Assembly: GCA_031308135.1 (NCBI GenBank)
Contig: JAHLJT010000631.1
Location: forward strand, 154,831,276-154,895,275
Length of the DNA: 64,000 bases
Direction of reading: 5' to 3'
Source of the DNA: Acheta domesticus
Lineage: Eukaryota; Arthropoda; Insecta; Orthoptera; Gryllidae
Positions 35,256-47,445 of this stretch are shown here, piece after piece. Both the position numbers and the translations under genes were made by a program. The notes beneath the pieces are model-generated. The model had not been told where the DNA came from. It made no database searches and saw only the letters and a list, made by a program, of their open reading frames with translations. Within the stretch, counting starts at the first letter, position 1. Each line of letters opens with the position of its first letter.

Positions 35256-36960
35256 GGGAAAAGACGCATCGCCAGATGTGTGAAGTTGACTCGCTACCTG
35301 TAAATGGCGCACAACCTTAAAATTTCTTTATAAAATTGTCACTTACATTTAAATTATTATTTAAATTTTACTTTTAATATATTATTTTTTATTTCTTTCT
35401 GCCTGTGAAGTTCAGGCTTTCAAATACAATCTCAGAACTTTGGCAACCTGTAGATGACGAAGTGTTGCCGGAAACCGCGCCCCCAGATTCCTGCCTGGAC
35501 AGTGCGGCGTTAATCTCTATACTGTCACGCACCGCACGCGGTCCCCGGCGGCGTGGGAGCGCCGGAAATCCGTGAGGGCGGCCCGGGCCTAGCTCAGTCA
35601 GTCAATTTTGTTACCTCTCTGAAAATAGGCGGTGATGGAAGGAACTGCAAGGCGCAATATAATGACAATAACAATTTGGGTGACTGGTAAACACAATAGA
35701 AAGTTTATTTCCGCCTAATGATAGGCCGGAGAAGTTACACAAGGAATTTTGGAAGAAATGCCCTACCTAGTGAGCTCTGGTTAGGAACAAAAAGAAACTT
35801 AAATCTAAGAGAAAAGCAAAAAAAAAATCACAATGCAATTATTCTACTGATTACATAAAGGAAACGATCATTGGCCCTCTGAACTGGCGATTACGTGCCT
35901 CAGCGTGGCACCGCAATTCACAAAAACAAGTCTTTGTACGGTTGTTGACCAAATACAATGCCTGATAATGATGGTGCTGAACAGGCATCGAATGGCACCG
36001 GTGGCAGCTGATGGCGGCGACGGCGGCAGGTCGGCCTCTCAAAGCCGAAGGGGTGCTCGCCGGCGCGTGTCCACAACAACGGGGGCGGTGTCGGCACAGC
36101 GGCGGCGTGGTGGGCTGCGGCGGCGGCAGTTTCGTTGGCCCAAATCACGAGCAATCGCGTATCTCTGAGTTCCAATAAACTCTATGCGAGCACAAATCTC
36201 GGAGAGTATCGGTCTAATTGCCAGTGGTGGCAGAGTTCAAAAATTGATACTCGGAAAGAATTTCTCCCGGCTATCGAGATTAAGCAAGACAGAATTGGAT
36301 TGCAGGGGGCAATCTCAAATCGCTCCCCAGAGCACGCGATGCCCGAGGTACCTCGACCTCTCTCCTCAGCTCTCGCCACCCAAGTCTCCCGTAACCCACT
36401 TTGTGTGTTTTTCCACTCTTTCCCCCCCCCAAATTTTCGCAGATATTTCGAAATCATCCCTTCCCCACCGAATTCTACCCCTGATTGGTTGAGTGTGATG
36501 GCGTCTTAAATTCTTTTTTTAGCCAACCAGCTCCGGCGATTCTGGGAATTTTCCTTACTCTGTCTCATTCCAAAAGCCCTCTTCGTCTATCGAAGAAAGT
36601 AGGTCAAGAAGGGTGTGAGACATGATCGTTGTACCCCGAAGGTTGCAGTGAATTACAACTTTGAGCTTCCCAGCGCGAGTGACAGCCAAAAAACCGTGAC
36701 GGGCACGCGCCGCGAATCTATTCAAATAGTTCTGGGGCGCCTGAGGTCCCGAACAAAAGGTCTCTCCTCGCCCACTGGTGCCATAAACATTCGGGGCGGG
36801 CGCGCGTCGCACGCTCGCGGGCGGTCAGCGTGGCGCGGTCTTCTCTCCACGCACTAGCCTTCTGCATCGGCATTTTATTTATGAAATTAATTTGCAGTAG
36901 AACTAGCGTACCGCTACAATACGTACCCCAAGTAGCCCCGCTACACTCTCAGGTCTCAAC
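35256..36960. other. GC-rich block between LINE ORF1 and endonuclease regions
   Basis: After about 200 AT-rich bases the stretch 35450-36870 is much richer in G+C and CpG than its surroundings, with long but unconvincing open frames on both strands (CGG-type triplet repeats at 36000-36130). It resembles the block at 54190-55370 in composition. Could be LTR or other repeat sequence, or an insertion splitting the LINE. No protein similarity recognised. Confidence 0.4.
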
Positions 36961-39796
36961 GCGTCCATTTAGCAATTTCCTCGTGGCTTGTCTGTCTTAC
37001 ACATCAACGCCCAATCTTTAAAGAGACATCACTCAGAAATTGTTCATGTTCTTTCTGAAGCTAGCGCACACGTATTATTAATTAGTAAAACTTGGTTGAA
37101 ATCAAACGCATCCTCTGATATTATTTCGATCCCTAAATATAAACTCCTACGAAATGACAGAAATATAATAAAAGTTAATTTTAAAGAGAAATCCGGCGGG
37201 GGTGTTGCTATGTTTGTTCGTGATGATATAATTTGCAGAATAATCACTACACACTCACCGAGCTTGGGATATATGTTTGTTGATATGATGATGGCACAAA
37301 ACATTTACTTGTCGGGGTTGTATATTGGCCTCCAAATACGGGAATGTTGTTAGAAATAGAGGAATCGCTTTCAGAATTCATAGGTAAGTATCAAGACATT
37401 ATTATAATGGGGGATTTTAATTGTGACTTAAGAAATCCTATCAAGAAATCTGCCACTAATTTTATTCATACCTTCAATTCATACAATCTGCAAATATTGA
37501 AACTGAACCCTACTCATAGCTCATCTAAAACGGAATCGTGGATTGATCACTTGATTGTCTCAGATATTTCTAAAGTATTACTCTATGGTCAGTTTCCTGT
37601 TCCGGGTATTTCAAACCATGACTTACTCTTTGTTGTATACTCGGCAAAGTGCATTAAATACAAAAATAAAACAATCCATTATCGTGATTATAAAAACCTT
37701 GATCTTACAGCATTTCAAGTCGACAGCGAGCGTGCACCTTGGCACGAGGTTTACCAACAATATTCATTAGACTCTAAAGTAAATATGTTTAATGGTATCA
37801 TAACACACATTTTTAACAAGCACGCTCCATGTAAAACTTCTCGTGTCACGCGGCCTGATGCTCCATGGCTTACAAACGAATTAAAAGTTCTTATAAAAGA
37901 TAGAAATTCTGCATACAATCGTTTTAGAGCTACTAAAACAGATGAAAATGAAAAAGAGTACAAAAAAACTTAGAAATTATGTAAAACAACAAGTCAGAAA
38001 CGCTAAGATTCGTTATCATAATCTTTACCAAAAAATTCCAGCACGAAGGGAGTATGGAATACGTTGAAAAACTTAGCAATTTGCAAACGTGAGTCAAATT
38101 CCATTAGATAAAAGTAAGAAATCCCATTAGATGACCTAAATGATTATTTTGCTTCCGTTGCACATCCAATAGACCCTATTGTTAAAGAAAAGTCACTACA
38201 CTTTCTGGAATCACAAGCGCTACCCCGGGACGATAGCTTCTATTTCAACAGTGTTGGTTACCAAGAAGTCGAAAAAATAGTGAAGGCACTCAAATCAAAT
38301 TCAAAAGGCTCTGACGATATAACGGCCAAGCAATTAAAATTGGTTTTATAAGACGCTCTTCCAGCACTTGCACACATAATAAGCTTTTCTTTAACAACCG
38401 GATACTTTCCCCAGTTGTGGAAACTAGCTTACATACGTCCCCTCCCCAAATGTTTAAATTCGTTAAATCCTTGTTATTACCGACCTATCAGTATATTACC
38501 AACATTATCCAGAGTTCTAGAAAATATTGTACGTCAACAAATAGACAAGTATCTCGCCATAAATGATGTTCTCAATAGTTTGCATTCTGGTTTTCGGAAA
38601 GGTACGCAAACGGCCTTGTTACGAGTCACAGAAGACATTCGTCAATCTCTGGATGAAGGCAATATTACAACATTAACACTTTCAGATTTTAGCAAGGCCT
38701 TCGATTCAGTAGACCATGACGTGCTTCTGGCAAAATGTAAATGCCTCGGTTTTTCTGATTCTACCTTATCGTGGATTTCAAGTTATTTTAGTAATAGACA
38801 ACAGGCTGCAGTTGTTGAGAATACTTTTTCGTCTCCTAAGTCAGTTTTACGCGGAGTACCACAGGGCTCCGTACTAGGTCCACTTTTCTTCTTGATCTAT
38901 GTTAATGATATCCCCTCTGTGCTATCAATGTGCAGTCATTATATGTATGCAGACAACCTACTGATCTATATCAGCGGAAAACCTTCAGAAGTGGCTCCTT
39001 TAGGTAGTAAAACAAAACATGGCCTCTTTACTAGAATGGTCAGTGAGAAACGGCCTTAAGCTAAACCTATTAAAATCTCAATCAATTATAATTGAGTCCT
39101 GCCGGTCCCACAAAACACTTCAAAGTCTAAATATTCCTGATATCATTTTGGACAACACTACTGTTCCTTTCTTCTCTCAAGTTAAGAATCTTGGTCTGCC
39201 CATCGAAAAATTTCTAAATTGAGAATCTCATGCTCGGGACACTTGCCGCAAAGTGTGTGCCTCAATGTACTCACTCAAATGTGCTTACAAATGCCTTTCA
39301 TCCAAAACCAAAGAACTTCTAGTAAAACCACTCCTGCTCCCCCTGCTTGATTACGGTGATATTGTGTACGGTAACATAAAGAAATCAATCGCTGATGCTC
39401 TTCAAAGAGTTCAAAATGCATATGTTAGGTTTCAATACAATATCAGAAAGTATGATCACATATCGGGGTACTATGAAGAAAATCACATTTAAAACTTGAA
39501 AGGTTGACGCATGTTTCATAGTTTGTGACTTTTCTACAAAATATTAAATACGGGTGTACCCACTTACCTCTCTCATAAAATGCCTTATCTCAAAACAAAA
39601 AGATTCCAGAAATCGTTGCTATGCAATATTACTAAAAGCAACACCAATTTTTATAATAAATCTTACTTAGTAGCAACGACCCGAGAGTGGAATAACCATC
39701 CACAAAATGTTAGGAAGTGTGAAACAGTGCGTTCATTCAAAAAATATTTAAATACTTTTTACTGAGCTGATAATGTACGATGTAAAAGTGTATACT
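36961..39796 (+). pseudogene. Jockey/CR1-type LINE ORF2, inactivated
   Basis: An APE endonuclease starts at about 36988 (LSVLHINAQSL, KTWLKSN, GGGVAMFVRDDI). After a frameshift near 37340 it continues with IIIMGDFNCDLRNP, SWIDHLIVSD and PGISNHDLLFVVY (active-site SDH is SNH). The RT spans 38100-39060: YYRPISILPTLSRVLENIV, HSGFRKGTQTALL, SDFSKAFDSVDHD, RGVPQGSVLGPLFFLIYVND. The catalytic YADD reads YADN (near 38947). A tail with LVKPLLLPLLDYGDIVYGN and REWNNHPQNVR ends at 39765. At least five frame breaks. The 3' end meets a (TTA)n tract at 39801. Confidence 0.85.
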
Positions 39797-39817
39797 CAAT
39801 TTATTATTATTATTTTT

Positions 39818-40689
39818 CCACAACATCACGACTAAAGATATTATGAGTCGGCTAAATATAAAATCTACTCCAGGTTGCAACCAGCTACGTAAGAAGCACA
39901 TCCGGTGTCTGTCAGTGCTTCTACAATACTTTGCGCAAAATGTGGGCAGTTCCAAATAAAGCAATTTCTTGCACTTCCCTGTCTTTTGAATTACCGGGGA
40001 GTTTAGACAATTTCTTACTCAAATTTTGCGGAACAAATCCCAGAGCTCCGATAACTATCGGGACGACCTGTGCTTTTACGCCCCACATTCGGCTGATCTC
40101 CATTTCCAAACTTTTGTATTTAAGACGTTTCTCTGCCTCCTTGATAACGACGTTTTGATCGCAAGGTACAGCAACATCGACAAGTAAACACGATTTTTCA
40201 TCCAAATCCCGGATAACTATATCCGGTTTGTTTGCCGCTATCGTGCGATCAGTTTGAATTTGTTGGTCGTACAATATTTTACACACTCCAACAGACGTCA
40301 CCGGTTTCGGTGAGTGTTCGTACCACTTGGGGCATGTGTTCGGAACTTCGAGGGAGGTACAGATCTGCCAGTGGAGGTAGCTACACACCCTGTCGTATCT
40401 TTTCAAGTATTCGGTCTTTGCTAGGATTGGACAAGCTGAGACAATATGATCCATGGTTACTACTTGATCCTGGCAAAAGCGGCATTTATCATCTTGGGAA
40501 ATTTTGAGAACCGCTTTATCATAATGTCGTGTTCTCAAGGCCTGATCTTGGGCAGCTATTACAAGTGCTTCGGATTCTGGCTTCATTCTTCCCCTTTGAA
40601 GCCACATAAATGATTGATATTTATTGATCTGCACCTTGCCCATTATTTTTACTTATTGTCCGTGGAGTGGTTTATCTCTCCACGATTTC
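39818..40689 (-). mobile_element. Dong/R4-type LINE, 3' portion, copy D1
   Basis: 5'-truncated copy with one open frame (40643-39921) covering the C-terminal part: CRFCQDQVVTMDHIVSACPI (CX2CX8HX4C knuckle), then KPDIVIRDLDEKSCLLVDVA, the PD...D core of a restriction-like endonuclease, and KAQVVPIVIGALGFVPQNL. R2/R4-type LINEs use this endonuclease at specific targets. Flanked on both sides by TTA repeats. The 3' UTR is on the low-coordinate side. Confidence 0.85.

Positions 40690-40734
<45 letters not shown>
40690..40734. repeat. (TTA)n tract between Dong copies D1 and D2
   Basis: About 15 TTA units. The preferred target of Dong elements is (TAA)n. Confidence 0.95.
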
Positions 40735-41035
40735 GCTCTATACCACGACTACAGATGTTATGCGTCGGCCGAGTATAAAATCTACTCCAGGTTGCAACCA
40801 GCTCCCTAAGGAGCAGATCTAGGGACTGTCGGTGCCTCTACAATACTTTGCGCAAAATGTGAGCTGTGCCAAATAAAGCAATTTCTTGCACTTCCCAGTC
40901 CTTTGAATGACCTGGAAGTTTAGCCAAGTTTTTACACAAATTTTGCGGAACAAATTCCAGAGCTCCGATAACTATTGGTACGACCTGTGCTTTTACGCCC
41001 CACATTCGGCTGATCTCAATTTCCAAACTCTTCTC
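40735..41035 (-). mobile_element. Dong/R4-type LINE 3' fragment, copy D2
   Basis: About 300 bases, 3' UTR plus the last ~60 codons (MWGVKAQVVPIVIGALEFVP). Broken off at the (TTA)n at 41036. Confidence 0.85.

Positions 41036-41078
<43 letters not shown>
41036..41078. repeat. (TTA)n tract between Dong copies D2 and D3
   Basis: About 14 TTA units. Confidence 0.95.
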
Positions 41079-41079
<1 letters not shown>

Positions 41080-44000
41080 CATTACATCACGACTAAAGAT
41101 GTTATGAGTCGGCTGAATATAAAATCTACTCCAGGTTGCAACCAGCTACCTAAGGAGCAGATCCGGTGACTGTCGGTGCTTCTACAATACATTGCGCAAA
41201 ATGTGGGCTGTTCCAAATAAAGCAATTTCTGGCACTTCCCAGTCTTTTGAATTACCTGGGAGTTTAGACAAGTTCTTACACAAATTTTGCGGAACAAATC
41301 CCAGAGCTCCGATAACTATCGGAACGACCTGTGCTTTTACGCCCCATATTCGGCTGATCTCCATTTCCAAACTTTTGTATTTAAGACGTTTCTCTGCCTC
41401 CTTGGTAACGACGTTTTGATCGCAAGGTACAGCAACATCGACAAGTAAACACGATTTGTTCTCCAAATCCCAGATGACTCTATCCGGTTTGTTTGCCGCT
41501 ATCGTGCGATCAGTTTGAATTTGTTGGTCGTACAATATCGTACACAATCCAACAGACGTCACCGGTTTTGGTGAGTGTTCGAACCACTTGGCGCATGTGT
41601 TTGGAACGTCGAGGGCGGTACAGATCTGCCAGTGGAGGTAGCTACATACCCTGTCATGTGTTTTCAGGTATTCGGTCTTTGCTAGGATTGGACAAGCTGA
41701 GACAATATGATCAATGGTTTCTACTTGGTCCTGGCAAAAGCGGCATTTATCATCTTGGGAAATTTTGAGAACCGCTTTATCATAATGTCGTGTTCTCAAG
41801 GCCCGATCTTGGGCAGCTATTACAAGTGCTTCGGATTCTGGCTTCATTCTTGCCCTTTGAAGCCACATAAATGATTGATCTTTATTGATCTGCACCTTGT
41901 CCATTCGTTTCAGATATTGTCCGTGGAGTGGTTTGTCTCTCCACAATTTCTTTAACTTTTTCTGTGTCTCAAATTTCATGTTAAGTAGTAACAGAAGTTC
42001 TGTGTCTCTGTCATTCTGGGTGTCTTGCATAGTCTGTTCGCAATGCTTCTTGCTACACTTACAATGCCTCTGTTTCCCATTTTTCGGTCAGATTTCATGA
42101 CCTGCCTCATTAGTGGGTCGTCTTGATGGCTGACTACATACTTTCCCATCCCGGTTATTGCATTGTGCCAGGAGGCTTCAATTTGTTTCAGGCCTCGTCC
42201 TCCTTCTTTACGTGACACATAAAGTCTATGTACATCAGCTCGGGGGTGGGCAACGTGATGCATTGTAAGCAGTTTTCTGGTTTTTCGATCCATGATGCGA
42301 ATTTCCTGCTCAGTCCAGTCTACTAGTCCGAAACTGTATTCGGCTACAGGCACCGCCAAACTACGTGTTGCTGATATTTTATTCCTTGAGTTTAGAGCAG
42401 ACTGCAGGACAAGTCTCACTCTTCTGTAATACTCCTTGCAAATTCTCTCTTTCATTGCGTCGTTCGAGATTGCCTCACATTCTTCGATGCCCAGATATTT
42501 GTAAGTTTTACCTGGCTCAAGATCTTGAATCACAGTGTGTCTATCAACTTCAATGTTCTCTGAAGTGGTCATTTTGCCTCTTTTTAAGTTGGCTTTTGTC
42601 AAGACCAAACTTCATGCAGATGTCATTGCTAAAATCATTGATGACACAACATTTGGGAGAGAATCGCTTCATTCTTAGCAAACACTTTTAGATCATCCAT
42701 GTAAAATAAATGTGATACAGGCTTTTCGTCACCATGGAGCTTGTAACCAAAGTCAGTGGGCGACAGCTGTCTCGATAGAGGAATCAAACTAATGCAAAAC
42801 AGCAGAGGGGATAGTGAATCTCCTTGAAAATTTCCCCTGTTAATCTGAATACTTCTTGTTTCTACTACTCCCTTTCCGCTGTGGATTAGTAACCTGGTGC
42901 TCCACGAGTTCATACTAGCCTTGCAAAACTCAGCAAGTCTATGATGAAATCGATAGATCTCCAGGGTCTTCAAAATCCAATCGTGTGGTACACTGTCAAA
43001 AGCCTTCTGGTAGTCAATCCAAGCCATGCTTAAATTACGTTTTCGTTTCTTTACATCATTCAAAATTATTTTATTCAGAAGCAAGATTTCCTTACAGCCA
43101 TAGGAACCTTTACGACATCCTTTCTGTTCAACTGGCAACAGATGGTTCTTGTCTACGTGCCTATACATTTTGTCAGCTATGGCTGCAGTTATAAGTTTGT
43201 ACATTACTGGCAGTAATTGGCCTGTAGTTCTTCGCCAAAGTGCTGTCTCCTCCTTTGGGTAGCAAATACGTGATGCCGCGAGTGAGCCATTCGGGGAGTT
43301 CTTTAGGGTTTTCTAAAATTTTATTAACAGCCTTTGCTAGATGAGAATGTACTGCTGTTAATTTCTTTATCCAGTAAATCTGGATCTTATCAACCCCATG
43401 GGATTTCCAGTTTCCCATATTCTTAATTGTTTGGCATAGGTCCTCTTTCGAGAATCCTTGAACATGTTCCACTGTTTCCACGAGTCCATTGGCAGCATCA
43501 ACTTCAGATTGGAGCCACGATGCGTCTTTGTTGTAGGATCTGGTTTCCTCCCATATTCCACACCAAAATGTTTCGACGTCATCTTTTCAAGGAGGGGCAG
43601 CATTGCCATTCGGTTTTTGAGTCAGACTGCGATAGAATCTCTTCGCGTCTGTTTCAAACAACCGGTTCTGTACACGGAAATCTTCTCTACGTTTGTACCG
43701 TCTTATTCGTTGGGCCCATGCTTGGATTTTCTCTTTTAGCTTTTCAGCTACCAGTAGCCTTTTTGTGTCATTGTCAATTAGGTATTTTTGTTCAACATGG
43801 AGTATTTTTTGTTGAACTTTATACGTGTGGTTTGACTTAGAAGATGCCTCGGCTAGGAGTGATATTTCACGCCGTGTGACGGCTATCCGTTTCATAATTC
43901 TTTTCATCCATGGAGGTACGGAGCTTTTTACTCTGTCTGGCTGTCGGCCATCGCTGTTCTTGGCTGGCCCCAAGATTATCTGAGATACTAGATATCCAGT

Positions 44001-44221
44001 TGCATACACGATGTGATTGATTTCAGTAATATCGAGATCTCTACTTGAGGTCTGTACAACCTCATTTAAGACAGAATTCGCTGTTTCTATCACTCTCTTC
44101 GCTTTAGCATTTTCGTAAATTCTCCTCAGCGGTGCACGAGATTCGAATGGAAGTAGACGAACTCGTTCTATCTCGGGAGGTCCCGCATCATGTCCTTATC
44201 GTGTGACTCATGGCCAGATGA
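41079..44221 (-). mobile_element. Dong/R4-type LINE, longest copy D3
   Basis: 3.1 kb. On the minus strand from 44221: an N-terminal linker region (43587-44200, GPPEIERV ... YLVSQIILGPAKN), then RT. Recognisable blocks are GNWKSHGVDKIQIYWIKKL, YLLPKGGDSTLAKNYRPIT, AWIDYQKAFDSVPHDWIL, NFQGDSLSPLLFCISLIPLS and YMDDLKVFAKNE with both catalytic Asp. Thumb/linker: YKYLGIEECEAI, RKEGGRGLKQIEASW. C-terminus (42030-41182): CCHC knuckle and restriction-like endonuclease (PDRVIWDLENKSCLLVDVAV). The frame is broken at about four places (near 43590, 43190, 42620 and 42000), so it is recently dead. The N-terminal zinc fingers are missing, so it is 5'-truncated. (TTA)n flanks both ends. Confidence 0.9.

Positions 44222-44274
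<53 letters not shown>
44222..44274. repeat. (TTA)n tract at the 5' end of D3
   Basis: About 17 TTA units, followed directly by a HINE copy. Confidence 0.95.
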
Positions 44275-44284
44275 GTTTATTACA

Positions 44285-45193
44285 ATATTTGAAGTTTTAA
44301 AAAATTACAAAAAACAGATTTTCTCAAAAACGGCTCCAAATTTTGTCTTTAAACTTTTTGTAGGGATAGTGTTAAATGTACTTTATGAGATTACATAAAC
44401 GCCATATTGCTCTATTGTTTTGTTTTTTCAAAAATTACAATGCAAAAATGTATTTTTTGACATGTCTCTCACGTCGTTAATATTTACATTAGCGGCGATT
44501 TCTTCACATTATTATAATTATGATTACATGGGCTTTAAATAATGTCAGGTAAAGTTTCTCGAAAATTGAATAGTTTTCTGTAAAAACTAGCTCAAAATTC
44601 TTTATTTTCAGTAACGTTCAAACGCCATTTTCCGAAAAATGGTTCCAAATGTTTTCTTCAAACTTTTGGAACGGATTGTGCTAAATGTACTCTTTTTTAC
44701 GATGTAAAGTTCAATTTTAAATATTTTTTTGGTTTTTACAAAAAATACACAAATATAATTTTTTTGAAAGTTCTCTCATACCGTTATAATGCACATTTCC
44801 AGCAATTTATAAATACTATTAAATTTGTGAGTGTATGTGCTTCAAATGACTTCAAATGAAGTTTTTTGAAAACTAAAAAATTGGCTGTGAAAAAGAGCTT
44901 CGAATTTCGTATGTACAGTAGGGTTTAAACGCCATTTTCTTGCAAACAGCTCCAAATTTGTAAACGAAAATTGCCATTTAGTACATGGTTTAACTGTTTT
45001 TTAATATTTTTAAAATAACATTTCCGTTCTACTATTAAGAAACCGAAAAATTAATAAAATATCAAAAAAATGGAGTTTGGGTGGCGGTAGATGGCAGCTG
45101 TCAAGGGTATTGGCAAGTCCAAATAGCTAGCAGAGACCAAACGAAACTGGAAACTAATACGGGAAAGTCTGTGCCATTCTGTAGCACCACTAG
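44285..45193 (+). mobile_element. HINE copy, 5'-truncated, with intact 3' end
   Basis: Starts inside the family next to the TTA tract. Ends TACGGGAAAGTCTGTGCC, then GTAGCACCACTAG at 45193 followed by T. Good example of the 3' subterminal inverted repeat. Confidence 0.85.
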
Positions 45194-45229
45194 TTTAATT
45201 TTTATTTGATATTTTGTTGGTACATTGCC

Positions 45230-45910
45230 AGTTACTATTATATATTTTTAAACAAATAAACACGTTTCGTTAACTACTTTCCTTCTTAGAATGAAAATAG
45301 AAGGATAGGGATGAATGTGGGGACTATCATGCGAGAGTTCTCGCACGGGTACGTGGAGGTAGTAGGGGAAAACTTGTGTTATGGCACAACACAAAGAACA
45401 GACTTTTTAAATTACTAGCGTACCCGTGCGAGAACTCTCGCATTTAACCCCATCCTTCCCCTATCCCTTTGTCTACCCTTTCTATTAAGGATCGTTGTTA
45501 AGGAAATGTGTTTATTTGTTTGAAAATGTATAAATGCAACTTCTAAGTTCAGAACTTACCGAATATCAAACAAAAATAATTATGCAATTTATGTTGGAAA
45601 CAAATTTTCAATAAAGGTTTATTCAGCATTGTGGAGAGATGTTCTTGGAAACATTCATACTTCTTTAAAAACAACATTTGAAGAAATTATTTAATCTATT
45701 TTTTAAATTTATTTGTCAAAAAACAGTAAAAACTGTATATGACGTGTGGGGAAAGAAATTTATCTGCGCACATTTTCTTGAGGGCCAGAATTAAAAAAAC
45801 AAACAAACGAAAAAATGAATTTAGAAAATAATTATTTTAGAAAAATAAAAATATTTGAAAAATGTTTTTTCCCGAGTTTTAGAAAATCAGTTTCAACTGT
45901 AAATGAACTA
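45230..45910 (+). repeat. Palindromic repeat family P, copy 1
   Basis: Inverted arms of roughly 110 bases (about 45245-45350 and 45420-45535) share atgcgagagttctcgcacgg and aaacaaataaacacg; centre carries gggaaaacttgtgttatggc. Sequence beyond the palindrome, to about 45720, also recurs in the two other copies. No coding content. Confidence 0.7.
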
Positions 45911-46160
45911 CAAGCAAAAGGAGTGCTCAACAAAACGTGCGCACAGTGAAGCTACATTTACGTCCAGAAGCAAAACAAGGGGCCATCTCAGCATTTGCTC
46001 AAAGGATCAGGGAAACTGGACAAAAACCTGATCGAGATGGGGGTCATTGACCCGGAAGCTGAAGTACATTACTTGTTACAGTCGTATTAAATATTTTTTT
46101 AAAATGTATACAATGCAAACGTAAACTAATTCATTATATATCTTTGTTTTGTTACATTAA
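45911..46160. other. Unassigned stretch
   Basis: A short segment (45900-46060) reads partly like protein (LRPEAKQGAISAFAQRIRE) but has breaks and no similarity I can name. Confidence 0.3.
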
Positions 46161-47100
46161 ACATTAGTTTTCTTTTTCACGATCAGTATAGTCTCTAATT
46201 GTATAGAAACAGTTTTGCAGCAGAAAAGATTTTACTTTAAACTTAAATTTGTGTACCGACTTTAATTGTTTTATGTCATCTGGCAATGCGTTGTAAAGTA
46301 ACGTACATGTATTGTATGTTGATTTCTTGTACTGAGCTGTTGATACTGACACTTGATGCACGTGATTTCTACGGCGTGTGTTGTAATTATAAATATCAAT
46401 ATTGCATGAAAATATGTTCCCTCCGTTAAGTAGGTCATTTTTGACAAATATTACAGATTCGTAAATAAATAGACAAGGCAATGGTAAGATTCCCAGCTCA
46501 ATGAAAAGAGGCTTTCAGGAATCACGTGGATGGCATTTTTTCATTATTCGAATAATTTTCTTTTGCAATCTGATGGTCTGAATACTACAGGATGAGTTTC
46601 CCCAGAATATTATGCCATATCTCAGGCGGGAATGCACATTTGCAAAATAAACGCAACGAGCTGCATGAAGGCTGTCAGAATTTGAAAGAATTCTGAATGC
46701 GTAGCATAATGAACTTAATTTAGTGTTTAATTCTGTTATATGTACATTCCATTTGAGGTTTGATTGAATTGAAAGACCTAAAAATTTTGTTGCCTCAACA
46801 TCAGCTATTTGCATATTGTTCATTTTCAATGGAACATGCGATTTCCGATTTGAGATGCAAAAATTCATTGAAACAGTTTTTCTTTCGTTAACAATTAATT
46901 TGTTATTATTAAACCAATTTGAAACTTCTGAAATTGTACTATTTACTGCTTCTTTTTTGCAAAGAACATTCGTGTCATCAGCAAACAGAACCGTTCTTCC
47001 ATCTTTCTCGAGAGTTTTCTTTTCGCTTCCTCCGGTTGTCACAAAAATATTAGAAAAGGTTTTTACTCTTGAGAAGGCCAAGAAAAGTAGTGTGAACATA
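46161..47100 (-). pseudogene. LINE reverse transcriptase C-terminal fragment
   Basis: Minus strand from about 47005: GRTVLFADDTNVLCKKEAVN (YADD-type box intact as FADD), then NWFNNNKLIVNERKTVSMNF, TKFLGLSIQSNLKWNVHI and YFANVHSRLRYGIIFWGNSS. After a frameshift near 46500 come IFVKNDLLNGGN, YNYNTRRRNHVHQ and CTLLYNALPDDIKQLKSVHK. This is the C-terminal part of a Jockey/CR1-type ORF2. The first ~30 codons before the box match sequence near 51720-51790 rather than RT, so the 5' boundary is a junction with another repeat. Confidence 0.8.
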
Positions 47101-47445
47101 CCGGATCGGACAAGTACAACCCTACTCTTTGCAATATTATTTAACTTTCCTTGATTTGTTTTGTAGAACCGAGGAGATTTTGGAGAGGCAGTGTGCCAGC
47201 TTGCTGGGGTGCGAAAATTAGAAAATTATTTCTATACTAAAAAGTATTGAATTATTTTCTGCGTTCTAATGTACCTCAACAAAAGCAATTCCGAGCCAAA
47301 AAATAATCAAAGTAATATTTTTACCATTGAGTACTAAATACCATTTTAGTAGGCAAACATTTTAGTAGGCTTAGAATTCATTTCGGTACATGGAAATGTT
47401 GCTCAAATGATGTTTGCGTATTGAATATCTTAAAACCGTCACCTA

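Noticed and set aside
36000..36850. Long overlapping open frames in the GC-rich block
   Set aside because: Open on both strands and in several frames at once, as expected from GC-rich triplet-like composition; no domain recognised.
40690..41080. Tyr- or Ile-run open frames across (TTA)n
   Set aside because: Translation of a microsatellite.
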